In this document: one piece after another, positions 35,770 through 45,635 of the stretch | Numbering within the stretch: position 1 is the stretch's first letter | Layout: every line of letters begins with the position of its first letter | Origin: CAZEAN01 sp964510225 | Lineage (GTDB): Bacteria > Planctomycetota > Planctomycetia > Isosphaerales > Isosphaeraceae | Assembly (NCBI GenBank): GCA_964510225.1 | Contig: CAZEAN010000008.1 | Coordinates: 18,155 to 82,154, forward strand | Length of the DNA: 64,000 nt | Direction: 5' to 3' | The notes under the pieces: generated by a model | Told to the model about the DNA's origin: nothing | What the model saw: only the letters and a program-made list of their open reading frames with translations | The model's database searches: none | Program-made: the position numbers and the translations under genes

Positions 35770-37050
35770 TCAACGATCAGGAACCCGCCCGACGACTCGA
35801 GCATCAATCCAATCGGCATAGTCACGGACGCCGCCACGATCCCCGAATTCGGTCGCGAGTATGAGGATTTTTGCACCAGAGACATCGATCTCGATCCGCC
35901 GGAGGCCATCACTTCCTGAGATCGGTCCCGTGGTAAATCGCTCGTTGCCATCAACCAGTACACGAAAAACGACATGCCCATCATCATCGGCAATATCGTC
36001 AATCCCCACTTGGGCTTGAAAGAGAAAATCCCCGGGTTGAAGCCGGTACGCCAGCAACGTCCTGCTCTGGGTCCCCAACCCGTAGCTGTATTTCCGTCCA
36101 TCGATTTTCAGTGGACCATTGAGGACATTGGTATTTTGTCGTGCATGTCGGGTCGGGCCGATATAAGGTACATTTACTTGCCCTGAAGGCTCGATCTCTG
36201 AGAGGTAGCGCACGTGGTCCCCGATCGCGTACAGATCGACGATCGCCCCGAGTTCAAACTCGATTTCCGATCCAAAGCTCGTGACGCCTCTAAATTGGTG
36301 ATTGAGATAAGAAAGACTCGACATTTTGATCCGAGATCCATCCTGAAGGACCAAGGCGTATGCGGGCCGACCCGAGTTTCGGGGCCGTAGGAGCTGCGGA
36401 TCGAAGCCGATCGCAGCAATGGTCTGCCGACTGAATGTACGATCGGTGTTCTCGATCCTAAATGTGCCGTTTCGCCCTTTGAGCCCTTGAAAGATCCCAT
36501 CAAGACGGTCTGAGTTGTTGAGTATTAGCAGATCTCCCCGTCGTGTTGAGTCACGAATCAAGCTGATGTTGGATGCGATTGTCTCCTCGTCCCTTGCAAG
36601 ACCGAGGATCATCCCGAGGACCTGGTCGATCGGTATCTCGATCGGTCCGATTAGTTTCGACTGGGCTCGTATCGATTCTTCGGTTGCTGATTCGATCGTC
36701 GCGACGAGTTCGTCAGATTGAGGTAAGAGAAGTCGTCCTGAATCAAGCGTCTGAGCCATTTCTGAGTATTCTTGAACGCTGAGCTTCAGGAGGTTGGCGG
36801 TCGATAGCTCAAGTTGGTTCCCTTCTAAATCCTCGGCAACCAATAGTCCTTGGGCTTCCATCGACACCAGTCGGCCTACGCTCGGTTCGCGGCCAATCGT
36901 TTCGATGACGAAGATCGGATCAGACGGTAATGAAACACCTTGGACACCCAGACTAGATTCTATTGGCGCGCAGAACCCTACCGAGGGCTCACCCCAGACG
37001 AATGAGCCAATCATCAAAGATATGAATGCTGAATATGAAATGTGACTCAT
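35770..37050 (-). CDS. Exported protein with C-terminal NPCBM domain
   Basis: 426 residues. An N-terminal signal sequence (MSHISYSAFISLMIGSFVWG) precedes a ~260-residue beta-rich part of unknown fold. The C-terminal ~140 residues match NPCBM/NEW2, a carbohydrate-binding module: YSYGLGTQSRTLLAYRLQPGDFLFQAQVGIDD, VVFRVLVDGNERF and DYADWIDARVV. This is a frequent planctomycete periplasmic arrangement; glycan binding is inferred. It is 60 bases downstream of the toroid gene on the same strand and could be the last gene of the MoxR/Bat operon. Confidence 0.72.
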   Translation of the reverse strand: MSHISYSAFISLMIGSFVWGEPSVGFCAPIESSLGVQGVSLPSDPIFVIETIGREPSVGRLVSMEAQGLLVAEDLEGNQLELSTANLLKLSVQEYSEMAQTLDSGRLLLPQSDELVATIESATEESIRAQSKLIGPIEIPIDQVLGMILGLARDEETIASNISLIRDSTRRGDLLILNNSDRLDGIFQGLKGRNGTFRIENTDRTFSRQTIAAIGFDPQLLRPRNSGRPAYALVLQDGSRIKMSSLSYLNHQFRGVTSFGSEIEFELGAIVDLYAIGDHVRYLSEIEPSGQVNVPYIGPTRHARQNTNVLNGPLKIDGRKYSYGLGTQSRTLLAYRLQPGDFLFQAQVGIDDIADDDGHVVFRVLVDGNERFTTGPISGSDGLRRIEIDVSGAKILILATEFGDRGGVRDYADWIDARVVGRVPDR

Positions 37051-37110
37051 CGCTGATTAACCAGGAGGATGTCGTCCGAAAGGTGAGGTCCGAGCCAATT
37101 GGGTACCGAA

Positions 37111-38199
37111 TCAGCGTTGGAAGATCGGCAAGCAGCCGAGCGGGATCTGGAGGATGATGAGGGCCATCGCCGTCCCATACGCCGCCCCGAATCCATCCGA
37201 CCAAGAACCATCTCCATCCTGCTCCCGGAGTAATTCATCGCGGATTGCTGGGTACCAGGAATTCCAGTCATTTCCGCCTCGGATCCACATCGCCTGGGCG
37301 GCGTAGTAGTGACCGTAGTAGTAGTGCGGGAGCCGACGGAGGAAGCGATCATCGGGCCGATGTTGCTTGACGTAATCGACAGCGGCCTCGATCGACTCAT
37401 CGTTGAAGACTGAAGCACTGTAAAGCGCCACCAGACCTGCCGCCGAGCGCGGGAAGGCACTGGAGCCGTTGGGAAGTTGGTAGCGGAATCCGCCGTCAGG
37501 ATTTTGCGCCTGCTTCACGTAGTCGATACATCTCGTCACCGTTTCCGCCGGCACGAAGATCCCCGCATTTCGAGCGGCACGGAGTGCGTTGATCTGACAG
37601 ACGGTCACCGAGATATCGGCATCATCACGGACCGGTTGATACCGCCAACCGCCGTCTTCATTTTGGGTGTCGATAATCAGCCGGACCGCGCGATCCAACG
37701 CGCTCCTTAATTCGGGACGCTTGGACATCCCATACGCTTCGGCGAGGAAGAGAGTCGCAAAGCCATGACCGTACATCGGATTATTCGATGGCGGTGGGCT
37801 GGAGACAAAGCCAGAGGCATCACAGCAATCGAGAACATAATCGATTGCTTGTTCGATCGCGAATCCGTAGGGACCTCGACCGGGCGACGATCCATTCGCT
37901 AAGAATCCGATCCCGGCCAAACTTGTGATCGCGGCGCGATAGGAAGCGTTACCATACGAACCATCTGGAGCCTGATGGCCTGCGAGCCACTCCAAGCCCT
38001 CATTCACGGCCTTCAGTGTCCGAGGATCAACCAGGTCCGCTGCGCCCTCTGGGATTTCGCCGGTCCGGCCTTCACGGAAGCCCTCCTGGGCATTCGACGG
38101 CCTGGCCCCCAATCCAAGCGCAAGAGCGGGAAGGCCAACGAGTACGCGACGTGCAAATCCACGACGAGTAAAGCATTTCGAAGAATTAAGATGCATCAT
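37111..38199 (-). CDS. Tat-exported alpha-toroid protein (prenyltransferase/squalene-oxidase repeats)
   Basis: About 362 residues from the ATG at 38199 (MMHLNSSKCFTRRGFARRVL). A twin-arginine signal, TRRGFARRVLVGLPALALGLG, ends near AQEG. The mature protein is a run of helical repeats with the QDGxW-like turns of the squalene/prenyltransferase toroid fold: QAPDGSYG, QNEDGGWRYQ, QNPDGGFRYQ and QDGDGSWSD. The DxDD catalytic motif of hopene cyclases is not seen, so it may bind a lipid or polymer without cyclising it. Export by Tat implies folding in the cytoplasm, often with a cofactor. It follows the coiled-coil gene by 87 bases. Confidence 0.8.
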   Translation of the reverse strand: MMHLNSSKCFTRRGFARRVLVGLPALALGLGARPSNAQEGFREGRTGEIPEGAADLVDPRTLKAVNEGLEWLAGHQAPDGSYGNASYRAAITSLAGIGFLANGSSPGRGPYGFAIEQAIDYVLDCCDASGFVSSPPPSNNPMYGHGFATLFLAEAYGMSKRPELRSALDRAVRLIIDTQNEDGGWRYQPVRDDADISVTVCQINALRAARNAGIFVPAETVTRCIDYVKQAQNPDGGFRYQLPNGSSAFPRSAAGLVALYSASVFNDESIEAAVDYVKQHRPDDRFLRRLPHYYYGHYYAAQAMWIRGGNDWNSWYPAIRDELLREQDGDGSWSDGFGAAYGTAMALIILQIPLGCLPIFQR

Positions 38200-38286
38200 G
38201 ATCACTTCCCCACCTAAGCATGGCAGTTCGGACGTCTCGGACTTGTGCATCAAGGAGGCCAGGTCATCAACTGATCTGCACGACCA

Positions 38287-39144
38287 TCAAGGATCAATAC
38301 TCTTTTCCGCAACGGAGAGGAAGTAACGATTGATCAGTTCACGTTTCTTACCAAGAGGGACCATCCGTGTTACATTCCCCATGACGTCACGGAGTGCACC
38401 CTGAAGGTGGAACCAAGATTCACGGGCACCGGCAAGGGCGTCGTCGGACCCATTGGGCATGACCGGGGGCGCTCCGTTGTTGGTCCCGGTTTGGTCGGGG
38501 CTCTGGTTCTCTCCTTGTTGCTGCTGTTGCCCTGCCATCTGGGTCGGCTCTTGTGGCTTCGACTGTCCTTGCTGTTGCATACTCCGGATCTGACGGATCA
38601 ATTGATCGAAATCATCGATGATCTTCTGCTGCTGTTCTTGGGTTTGCTCGCCGGTATCGAGTTTACTGAGACGGTTTTCGACCTCACGCATCTTCTTCAT
38701 GGTGTCGGCCAGTGGACCGCCTTCTTGACCATCTTGGGGCTTTGATTGTTGCTCTTTATCCTTGTCGGGATTAATCCAGCCAACCAGTTCCCGGAGGTAT
38801 TCGTCGAACGTCTGTTCCTCCTTCGAGAGGCGTTCGCGGGCCTGGTCGTTGAGTGTTTCGGGACGATCGGGACGGAGCCCAGGGGGTAACTCAGGAGCAT
38901 CCCCGGAGGCATCGGGCTGGTCGATCAGTCCCCCAAATCCGCCGAGAAGCGAATCGAGCGCTTCGTCCTTTTCTTCAAGTTGATCTTGGCCAGCACTTTC
39001 AGCTTCATCGGTTGAACCGCCCTCGATTTCGCGCATCAAGCGGTTGAGTGGATCATCCTCTTGAGCGAGGAGGTTGGTTGCTCCGACCAGGAGCACTAAA
39101 CTCATCGAGAGTAGCAAATAGGAGATTCGGTGGATCGGCATCAT
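38287..39144 (-). CDS. Exported Gln-rich coiled-coil protein
   Basis: 285 residues from the ATG at 39144 (MMPIHRISYLLLSMSLVLLVG), whose N-terminus is a signal peptide ending about NLLAQE. The frame upstream to 39267 is antisense-like and ignored. The body is acidic and Gln-rich with a coiled coil (MKKMREVENRLSKLDTG) and a low-complexity stretch (QQQQGENQSPDQTG) before a C-terminal helix with WFHLQGALRDVMGNV. It starts four bases after the stop of the giant coiled-coil gene, so translation is almost surely coupled and the two proteins probably interact. Confidence 0.7.
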   Translation of the reverse strand: MMPIHRISYLLLSMSLVLLVGATNLLAQEDDPLNRLMREIEGGSTDEAESAGQDQLEEKDEALDSLLGGFGGLIDQPDASGDAPELPPGLRPDRPETLNDQARERLSKEEQTFDEYLRELVGWINPDKDKEQQSKPQDGQEGGPLADTMKKMREVENRLSKLDTGEQTQEQQQKIIDDFDQLIRQIRSMQQQGQSKPQEPTQMAGQQQQQGENQSPDQTGTNNGAPPVMPNGSDDALAGARESWFHLQGALRDVMGNVTRMVPLGKKRELINRYFLSVAEKSIDP

Positions 39145-39148
39145 TGAA

Positions 39149-42100
39149 TTAGTCCTCCAAGCCATCAGGCCGTTTTGGTCGAATGAGATCGCGGAGGAGA
39201 TCGGCGATCGTCCGCTGGTCCTCTCCGAGTTGGATGAATTCGGCTTCCTGAGCCTCCGTGAACTCAATGTCCTGTTCCCGGAGGATGTTCAATTGTTGGG
39301 TACGGGCATTGATATCTTGCTGCATCTGGCGGAGCATCCGGATCTGGGCTTCGGCCGGGATTCCGTCCGCACCCTGGTTCCCTTGATTCCCACCTCCAGG
39401 TTGACCATTTTGGCCATTCTGACCTTGGCCGTCTTCCGGATTGACGTCCTCAGGTTGTAGCGACTCGATCAGATTATTGAGCCAGGTCGAGGCGTTCTGC
39501 TCAGCGGCCTGGGTTTGCTGACCAGTATTCGTTGCACTGAGCCCTTCCGCGGCCTCGCCCATCTCGTTGGTTGCACGCTGGAGCGCTAGCTCGAAAACAG
39601 GGGCTCCGGCGAGCCTGGTGGTGAGTGATTGAGTCTCGTCCTTGAGACTGTCCTGGGCTCTCCCGAGATTAAGAATGTCGAAGCGGTCAGCCCTGGAGAG
39701 GACCCCGTCCGCCTCCATCTGTTGTTGATTGAAGGTCTGCGTCTCCTCGAGAATCCGATCTTGGCGGCTCGCGACCCCCTTCAACTGGTCACTGATTTTG
39801 GCGAACTGCTCCATCAGAAGTCGATCCTTGGCATTCTGAATCGCGTCATCTGTTTGAGCAATCGCATCATCGAGTTCGTTTAACGCTTCCCGTTCCCGCT
39901 CTGCAGCAGGTCCAGCTTCACCCTCATCGAGACGCTGTCCCGCATTCCCCATCTGCGACGCGGCACGTCGAGCAGCCTCAGCGGCATTGGCGGCGCGAAG
40001 TTTCTGGAGTCGTTGGAGTCGAGATTTCAGCTCTTGTTGTCCATCGCGCTGCTCTTTCGCGAGCTGTTGGAGACGATTTCGTGCTTCGGGAGGCGGGTTA
40101 CCACCTGATGGCTCCTGACCACCCTCCGATCCCTCTCCTTCTCTTCCCTGCTCTCCTTGGCCCTGGCCATTCGGCGCATTCTCGCCGTTCTGGTTCCTGC
40201 CGGAATTGGTCTGGTCGAGAAGTTCTGCCTGACGACTCCGCATCTGAGCCAACTCGGCTCGGGTCTCCTCGAGCTGTTTCAGTAGTCGTTCGAGATCATT
40301 CTCGCGACGATTTTTGAGGGAGTCGACCAATTCGCGGAGGTCTTCGGAGACCCGCTCTTGGGCTTCTTGGGCAGCACCCATCCGATTCTCTCCGAGATCT
40401 TCGGAGGCTCGTTTGAGACCCTCACCTGTTGCGCGATCTTCGAGTCGTTCGAGCGCTTCTTTAAGCGCTTCTGCCGCCATCGGCTCACTGTCTTCAAGCT
40501 GCTGCTGGAGTCGTTCCATCCGATCAGCAAGATCGTCAAATTCGTTGGCGACATCGCGCTGTTGCTCGGCGAGATTCTCGAGTTCCGCCTGCTGCCGAGG
40601 ATTGAGTTGATCAGGAGTCTTCCCCGTCAGTCCGGGGTCGGCACCAATCCGTCCTGCTTCCTCGTTGACTTTCGCTTGTTGATCAACGAGCGACTCTGCT
40701 TCTTGTGTTATGCTCCGGAGGGTCTCGAATTGCTGGAGTGAGTCAAGCATTTGATCAAGAGCATTGGCGATTTCCTCTTGGTTCTGCCTCGACTCTTGGA
40801 GCGATTCCTTCGCTTCTTGAGACGCTCCTTGATCGTCCGGAATGTTGCTTAGTTCCCCTTCCGAAGCATTCCCTTCCAGACCTTCGGCTTCCTCTGGGGT
40901 TGTATTGGAACCGCGACGGTCACCTTGGTTGGTGTTCCGGAGCGTTTCGCGGGCATCATCGATCCCTTGTTCGGCCGGCCTGAGGTTTTGTGCCCTGACC
41001 TGATCGACCGCCTGCCGAAGCTGCTCCATCTCGTCGACCATTTCCGATTCACCGAGTCGGGCATTCTCCAGGTCATTCAAGAAGTCCTCGAGTTGCGCCG
41101 CGAGTCCTGTTTGGGTCTGGTCGATCTGGGAACTCACCTGCTGTTGAAGCTCGAGCGCATTCTGAAGATCAGATGCCAAGGACTCATCCAAGGCATCGTC
41201 GGCATCAAGCATGTTGATGGCATCCCTGACAGGAGGAATCGCCATCCGTTGGGTCTCGGCGAGCCGAGCGATTTGGTCGCGGATCTCACGACGACGATCG
41301 TCAAACTGCTCACGAGCACTCTCTGGGGTGATCACTCGGATCCGAAGCTCTCGGCTCGTTCCGAGGTGCGGAGTCACGTCGGATCCCGGCTCTGCGAAAA
41401 AGTCGCCAGCCTCGGCAATCACAGTGATCATCGCGCCGGCTCCGAGCCCAAATTCCGGGATCGAGATCTCATGAGCGAATTCGCGGCTCCGGAGCTGACC
41501 ACGGTCGGACTCAGGCTCCGAGACCCAGAGCGGGATCAACTGTTCGTCTGATTCAGCAGAATCGGAAGGGTGGATTGTCACTGCGAGCCGGACGTTCCTG
41601 AGTCCATAATCATCTGTAGCACTCAGTGCGATCGGCACTACAGCCTCGGGCGGAACACTTACGTCATATTCAGGACTGACGATCTGAACAGAAGGATCGT
41701 CGTCCACCAATGGACTGAGTTCGTACCGTGTGGCAGCCTGATTCTGGAATGAATCGTAGTCGGTTAGTTCGAACCAGAGGGAGTCGCGTTCGGTCGCTCT
41801 CATCTCATACTCAAATTGTGAGCGGTCCCTCTCTCGGGTGACCGAGGTACCCACTGGTAGTTTGTCTCGCTTCGCGATAACAGAACGCAACGGCTTGTTC
41901 GCGACCGCCTTAAACCGAACGGTGGTTCCTTGAAGGATCCGGATCTGTGTCGATTGGTCAGCAAGTTCTTCGGTCGCTTCGATCCGTTCTTCCGGAGTGG
42001 CATAAGGACTTGTGTAAGCCGGTGGTTCCAGGAGGATCCGGACCGATTCCAGGCTCGGTGGTGGCACGACCTCGACGTCGACCCAGGGAGATGAATGATC

Positions 42101-42997
42101 ATCTGACCGCACAAAGAACCGGAAGGAATCATTGACGACGTCGAGACGGCCATGAAGGGTCCCTTCACTGTCGGGCCGCATGGTTGACGTCAGCTCTTCA
42201 CCGTCTTCGAATTGGTACGTCACCTTGGCAACATCAGTCCGATTCTGTGCCAATTCGAAATCGAGGACCCGGAGTGGCGGAATCACTCGACCCATCCCTT
42301 GGAACCAAGTTAACGGCGGGATCTTGGGAAGGACCTGTCCCGGTGCAATCTCTGCGGTAAGTTCGAACGGGGTGCCTCGCGCAACCTTAGTCGTTGTCTC
42401 ACCAAGAGTTAATTCCGTCCGCTTCGGCCACTCCTGGTCACCGAGGAAGAATCGGTTGACAGCAATCGACTGGAACGCCGGTGCCGCCAACGACTCACCG
42501 ACCAGAATCGAGGTCATCCAGACCGCCAATAGGGTCGCATGACGTGTTGGGGTCGGATCAACAACCTTCTGAAAATTGATCTGGGCAATCGCACGATCCG
42601 TTTCCTCGATTGTTTGGGCCCGGAGTGCGGCAGATCCATGTTGTTCTTGCGCTCCCGCGTTCGTTCCATCGATCCGGAGGAACTCGATCGTGCTCGAGAG
42701 TCGGTCATGAAGTTCTGGCCATCTCGCCTCGATCCGGAGCGCGAGGCGGAGATCGTCGAGAGACTTTCCGAGTGGCAACAGCAAGGTCTGGACGCCGACG
42801 ACGACCACCGCAATCGTCGCGAACGTGAGCAAGACAAGCCTAACTTCCCAATCGAAGGAGACGAGCCAGTCTGTCCAGGTGATCCCGAGAAAACAGATCG
42901 CGCCCGTAAAGATCGTCCAGCCGATTCCTTGAATCAATAACTCGCGGCGGAGTCGGCCGCGAAGCTGCTGAAAACGCTGTTTGAGCTGTTCGTGCAT
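39149..42997 (-). CDS. Giant membrane-anchored coiled-coil protein (DUF4175-like layout)
   Basis: 1282 residues from the ATG at 42997 (MHEQLKQRFQQLRGRLRRE), with CGGAGAA eight bases upstream; an ATG at 43042 is in frame but unneeded. Two membrane helices near residues 22-75 and perhaps a third near 150 anchor it. A periplasmic beta-rich region (about 200-550) with Ig-like strands follows, then ~700 residues of almost continuous Glu/Gln/Arg-rich coiled coil with low-complexity spacers (Gly/Asn/Gln-rich). The layout is like DUF4175 proteins of other phyla. It sits inside the MoxR/Bat operon, 100 bases after the VWA/GATase gene. Confidence 0.72.
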   Translation of the reverse strand: MHEQLKQRFQQLRGRLRRELLIQGIGWTIFTGAICFLGITWTDWLVSFDWEVRLVLLTFATIAVVVVGVQTLLLPLGKSLDDLRLALRIEARWPELHDRLSSTIEFLRIDGTNAGAQEQHGSAALRAQTIEETDRAIAQINFQKVVDPTPTRHATLLAVWMTSILVGESLAAPAFQSIAVNRFFLGDQEWPKRTELTLGETTTKVARGTPFELTAEIAPGQVLPKIPPLTWFQGMGRVIPPLRVLDFELAQNRTDVAKVTYQFEDGEELTSTMRPDSEGTLHGRLDVVNDSFRFFVRSDDHSSPWVDVEVVPPPSLESVRILLEPPAYTSPYATPEERIEATEELADQSTQIRILQGTTVRFKAVANKPLRSVIAKRDKLPVGTSVTRERDRSQFEYEMRATERDSLWFELTDYDSFQNQAATRYELSPLVDDDPSVQIVSPEYDVSVPPEAVVPIALSATDDYGLRNVRLAVTIHPSDSAESDEQLIPLWVSEPESDRGQLRSREFAHEISIPEFGLGAGAMITVIAEAGDFFAEPGSDVTPHLGTSRELRIRVITPESAREQFDDRRREIRDQIARLAETQRMAIPPVRDAINMLDADDALDESLASDLQNALELQQQVSSQIDQTQTGLAAQLEDFLNDLENARLGESEMVDEMEQLRQAVDQVRAQNLRPAEQGIDDARETLRNTNQGDRRGSNTTPEEAEGLEGNASEGELSNIPDDQGASQEAKESLQESRQNQEEIANALDQMLDSLQQFETLRSITQEAESLVDQQAKVNEEAGRIGADPGLTGKTPDQLNPRQQAELENLAEQQRDVANEFDDLADRMERLQQQLEDSEPMAAEALKEALERLEDRATGEGLKRASEDLGENRMGAAQEAQERVSEDLRELVDSLKNRRENDLERLLKQLEETRAELAQMRSRQAELLDQTNSGRNQNGENAPNGQGQGEQGREGEGSEGGQEPSGGNPPPEARNRLQQLAKEQRDGQQELKSRLQRLQKLRAANAAEAARRAASQMGNAGQRLDEGEAGPAAEREREALNELDDAIAQTDDAIQNAKDRLLMEQFAKISDQLKGVASRQDRILEETQTFNQQQMEADGVLSRADRFDILNLGRAQDSLKDETQSLTTRLAGAPVFELALQRATNEMGEAAEGLSATNTGQQTQAAEQNASTWLNNLIESLQPEDVNPEDGQGQNGQNGQPGGGNQGNQGADGIPAEAQIRMLRQMQQDINARTQQLNILREQDIEFTEAQEAEFIQLGEDQRTIADLLRDLIRPKRPDGLED

Positions 42998-43097
42998 CGC
43001 AGTTCTCCGATTGGCTGGATTGGCGTCATTCACAAGGTTCAACTAATTCTGTCGAATTGTAGGCGATCATGATTAGGCGAAATGGCCGGGAAGAGCC

Positions 43098-45530
43098 TTA
43101 GGTCATCTGCCGACGTTTACGGAGAAACCATTCGGTCGAGAGGAGGCCGAGGAAGAGCGAGAGCAACCGCCAGTCATCCCAGAGCGAAATCGGCGGATCC
43201 GTCTCAAGGGGGACTTTCCGTGCCGGCGGAACCAGATCGAGGAATTGATCTGCGTCGAGAAGATGGGCGTAATGCCCACCCGAAAGTGTCGCGGCACGTT
43301 CGAGTTCGGCGCGATTTAGTTGAATCCGGGCCCGTTCGTCGGCGGGTGGATCGACCCTGAATGTGGTGCTCGGACTCTCGTCACCAAACTCAGGGATCGA
43401 GAGTGCGCGGACCTGGTAGGAGCCGGGTTGCGGATCGCTCAAGATCGCCTCGAAGATCTGATCGGCCTCGGCTGTTCTCCGAAGAACTAATGGTTCCGCT
43501 GATTGTTCGTCTGCTTCTTTCAGTTCGGCATTGAGTTCCAGATAACGTCGTCCGAGTCCTTCGTTACGGAACCGGAGTCGGACCAAGACGGGTTGATCCG
43601 AGTTATAGCGATTACGGTCGGTCGTCAGTTCCGCCGGCTGATCCTTCGTCAGGCGATCGCGGGCCATGAACCGAAGTGCCTGGATCCAAAAGCGGCCGAA
43701 GTAGCGATCACCGACGCCGATTCGCCAGCGCCAGGTGTCATCGAGGCCGACGAACATTGACTTCCCAGCGCCGACGAACTGGTAGGCAACCAAGGGGAGA
43801 TTTCCGTCGGTCCCCCGAACGCTTGGGTGCTCGGCGAGGACAGTGGCTGCCGGCTGCTTCCGAGGCGACTCAAAGTACCAGTAGTGGTAAGGCAGTCGCG
43901 CCAACAGTTCTTGCGCCGTCGTTTCCTCCTGCGCAAGGTCGAAGATCGGACTGGAGCGACCTTGAACCGTGAGTTGGAGTTGAAACGGCTGGAGCGGGGC
44001 GCTTCCAATCGCAGGATTTCGAGCCCCTTCGAGTCGGACAGGGATCAGTTTTTCCAGCGTCGTGGACTGATACGATAGTGGGTTAAAGAAGTCACCCGCA
44101 GTAAAGATGATCCCACCCCCCTCTTTCTCCACAAACTCAACGATCCCTTCGAGTTGGACCGCGCTAAAGTAGAGTGGGTCGGCATCACCGAGGATGATGA
44201 CGTCGTAATCGAAGAGGCCATCTTCGCCGTCCGTCGCAATCGGGAACGTCTGCAATGCGATCCGGTCCTGAGCGTTGTAATTGGAGTCTCCCGATTGGAT
44301 CACGACGTTCAGATCGATGGTTTCGGGGCGACGCTCCAGGAAGTTTCTCAGATACCGGTATTCATAGCGCGGCTGCCCTTCCACGATTAAGACCTTGATC
44401 GACTCGGTCTCAACCGAAACGATTTTACTTAACTGATTGTTCTCGACCGTCTCTTCCTCATCGAGGGGATCGATCACGAGTTGGTAAACATACTCCCCGA
44501 TCTCTTCAGGACGATACTCCAACTCGACCGGGACCGAGGAGCCATCGGGCGGACCGTCAAGTTGGAGTCGACCAACCTCCCTTAGCTGAGTTCTATCTCC
44601 GGTGTCGGAGTCTTCTGTTCTTTGCGTTTCGACAAGTCGGACCGTAATCGCCCTTCCTTCGAAGCCTCGAGCCGTCAGCGTGGCCCGGAATCGGACGATG
44701 TCACCGACGAAAACCAGATCATCCACAACGAAGTCGGAGAGGCTGAGGTCGCGAGGAGGCGTTTCATCGCCGACGCCGAGGATGAGTAACGGAACCCCCT
44801 TGCGACCGGCGAGTGTCGCAACTTCCGAGAGTGATTCGCCACGGGTCGTCTGGCCATCTGTCAAGAAAAGGATCGCGGACGGAGGTGAGCCTCGGAGTTC
44901 GGTCAGGATTTCTCGGAGACCAACGCCGAGTCGCGATTGCTCTCCATCGGCGTTGGTGGCACGGAACGCTTCGATCGCGTCATCGATATCTCGCTGATCG
45001 TCAATTTCCGCGAGCCGCGTTGTGGTCCCCGCGAGGAGTTCGACGCGGAGTCGATGCTGATCGGCAAGTTCTCGGAGAGCAAGACCGTTGTCCTCGGCGA
45101 GCCAGCCTCGGGCAAGTGAGAAGCGGGATTGGTCGGGTTGTTCGGTTGCCTCCAGGAGTTCGGTGGCCCGAGCGATCGCCGTCGGACTCTCATAGCGATC
45201 TTCACGCGACATGCTCGCGGAGTTGTCCGTAACGACGACAAACGGAGGCAAGTCGTAGCGGTCGATCACCAAGACCGCCTCTGCGAGAAAAAAAACCGCC
45301 ATCAATAAGAGGGAAGATCGGATCAAGGCAAGCATCAATCGATACGTCAGCGAGGCACCACGCTCATTCGAATAGAGCCAAAAGATTAGACCGAGCCCAA
45401 CGATGAGGAGGAGGAGAAACACCGACTGGGGCCAAGGACGCTCGAATTGAAGCGAGGCAGTGACCTCTTCACCAGGCCCCGCAGGACTCGCACCAAGTTG
45501 GAGAGCAAGGCGTTGGAGAGCAGATTCCAT
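43098..45530 (-). CDS. VWA-domain membrane protein with GATase1-like domain
   Basis: 810 residues. Three membrane helices: near residues 35-55 and 65-90 at the N-terminus and one at the very end (WDDWRLLSLFLGLLSTEWFL). The VWA domain begins PPFVVVTDNSASMSRED, whose DNSAS is the DxSxS of a metal-ion-dependent adhesion site, and continues to ILFLTDGQTTRG. Farther on, IKVLIVEGQPRYEYRYLRNFL and YDVIILGDADPLYFSAVQLEGIVEFVEKEGGGIIFTAGDFF form a class I glutamine-amidotransferase-like fold, without a clear catalytic Cys. Typical of planctomycete Bat operons; periplasmic, probably in complex with the BatA-type protein. Confidence 0.8.
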   Translation of the reverse strand: MESALQRLALQLGASPAGPGEEVTASLQFERPWPQSVFLLLLIVGLGLIFWLYSNERGASLTYRLMLALIRSSLLLMAVFFLAEAVLVIDRYDLPPFVVVTDNSASMSREDRYESPTAIARATELLEATEQPDQSRFSLARGWLAEDNGLALRELADQHRLRVELLAGTTTRLAEIDDQRDIDDAIEAFRATNADGEQSRLGVGLREILTELRGSPPSAILFLTDGQTTRGESLSEVATLAGRKGVPLLILGVGDETPPRDLSLSDFVVDDLVFVGDIVRFRATLTARGFEGRAITVRLVETQRTEDSDTGDRTQLREVGRLQLDGPPDGSSVPVELEYRPEEIGEYVYQLVIDPLDEEETVENNQLSKIVSVETESIKVLIVEGQPRYEYRYLRNFLERRPETIDLNVVIQSGDSNYNAQDRIALQTFPIATDGEDGLFDYDVIILGDADPLYFSAVQLEGIVEFVEKEGGGIIFTAGDFFNPLSYQSTTLEKLIPVRLEGARNPAIGSAPLQPFQLQLTVQGRSSPIFDLAQEETTAQELLARLPYHYWYFESPRKQPAATVLAEHPSVRGTDGNLPLVAYQFVGAGKSMFVGLDDTWRWRIGVGDRYFGRFWIQALRFMARDRLTKDQPAELTTDRNRYNSDQPVLVRLRFRNEGLGRRYLELNAELKEADEQSAEPLVLRRTAEADQIFEAILSDPQPGSYQVRALSIPEFGDESPSTTFRVDPPADERARIQLNRAELERAATLSGGHYAHLLDADQFLDLVPPARKVPLETDPPISLWDDWRLLSLFLGLLSTEWFLRKRRQMT

Positions 45531-45635
45531 GAGCGTCAGACCTCTTCTCGATTAGGATTAGGTTCTGCTTACATCACCAGATGACCAGGCGAACAACCTT
45601 CATTTAAGTAGAAAGCGAGGAATTGAGCCGCTCCA

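Noticed and set aside
38480..40200. Low-complexity DNA that could suggest satellite repeats
   Set aside because: The repeats are codons for Gln/Gly/Glu-rich coiled-coil parts; no unit of fixed length was found.
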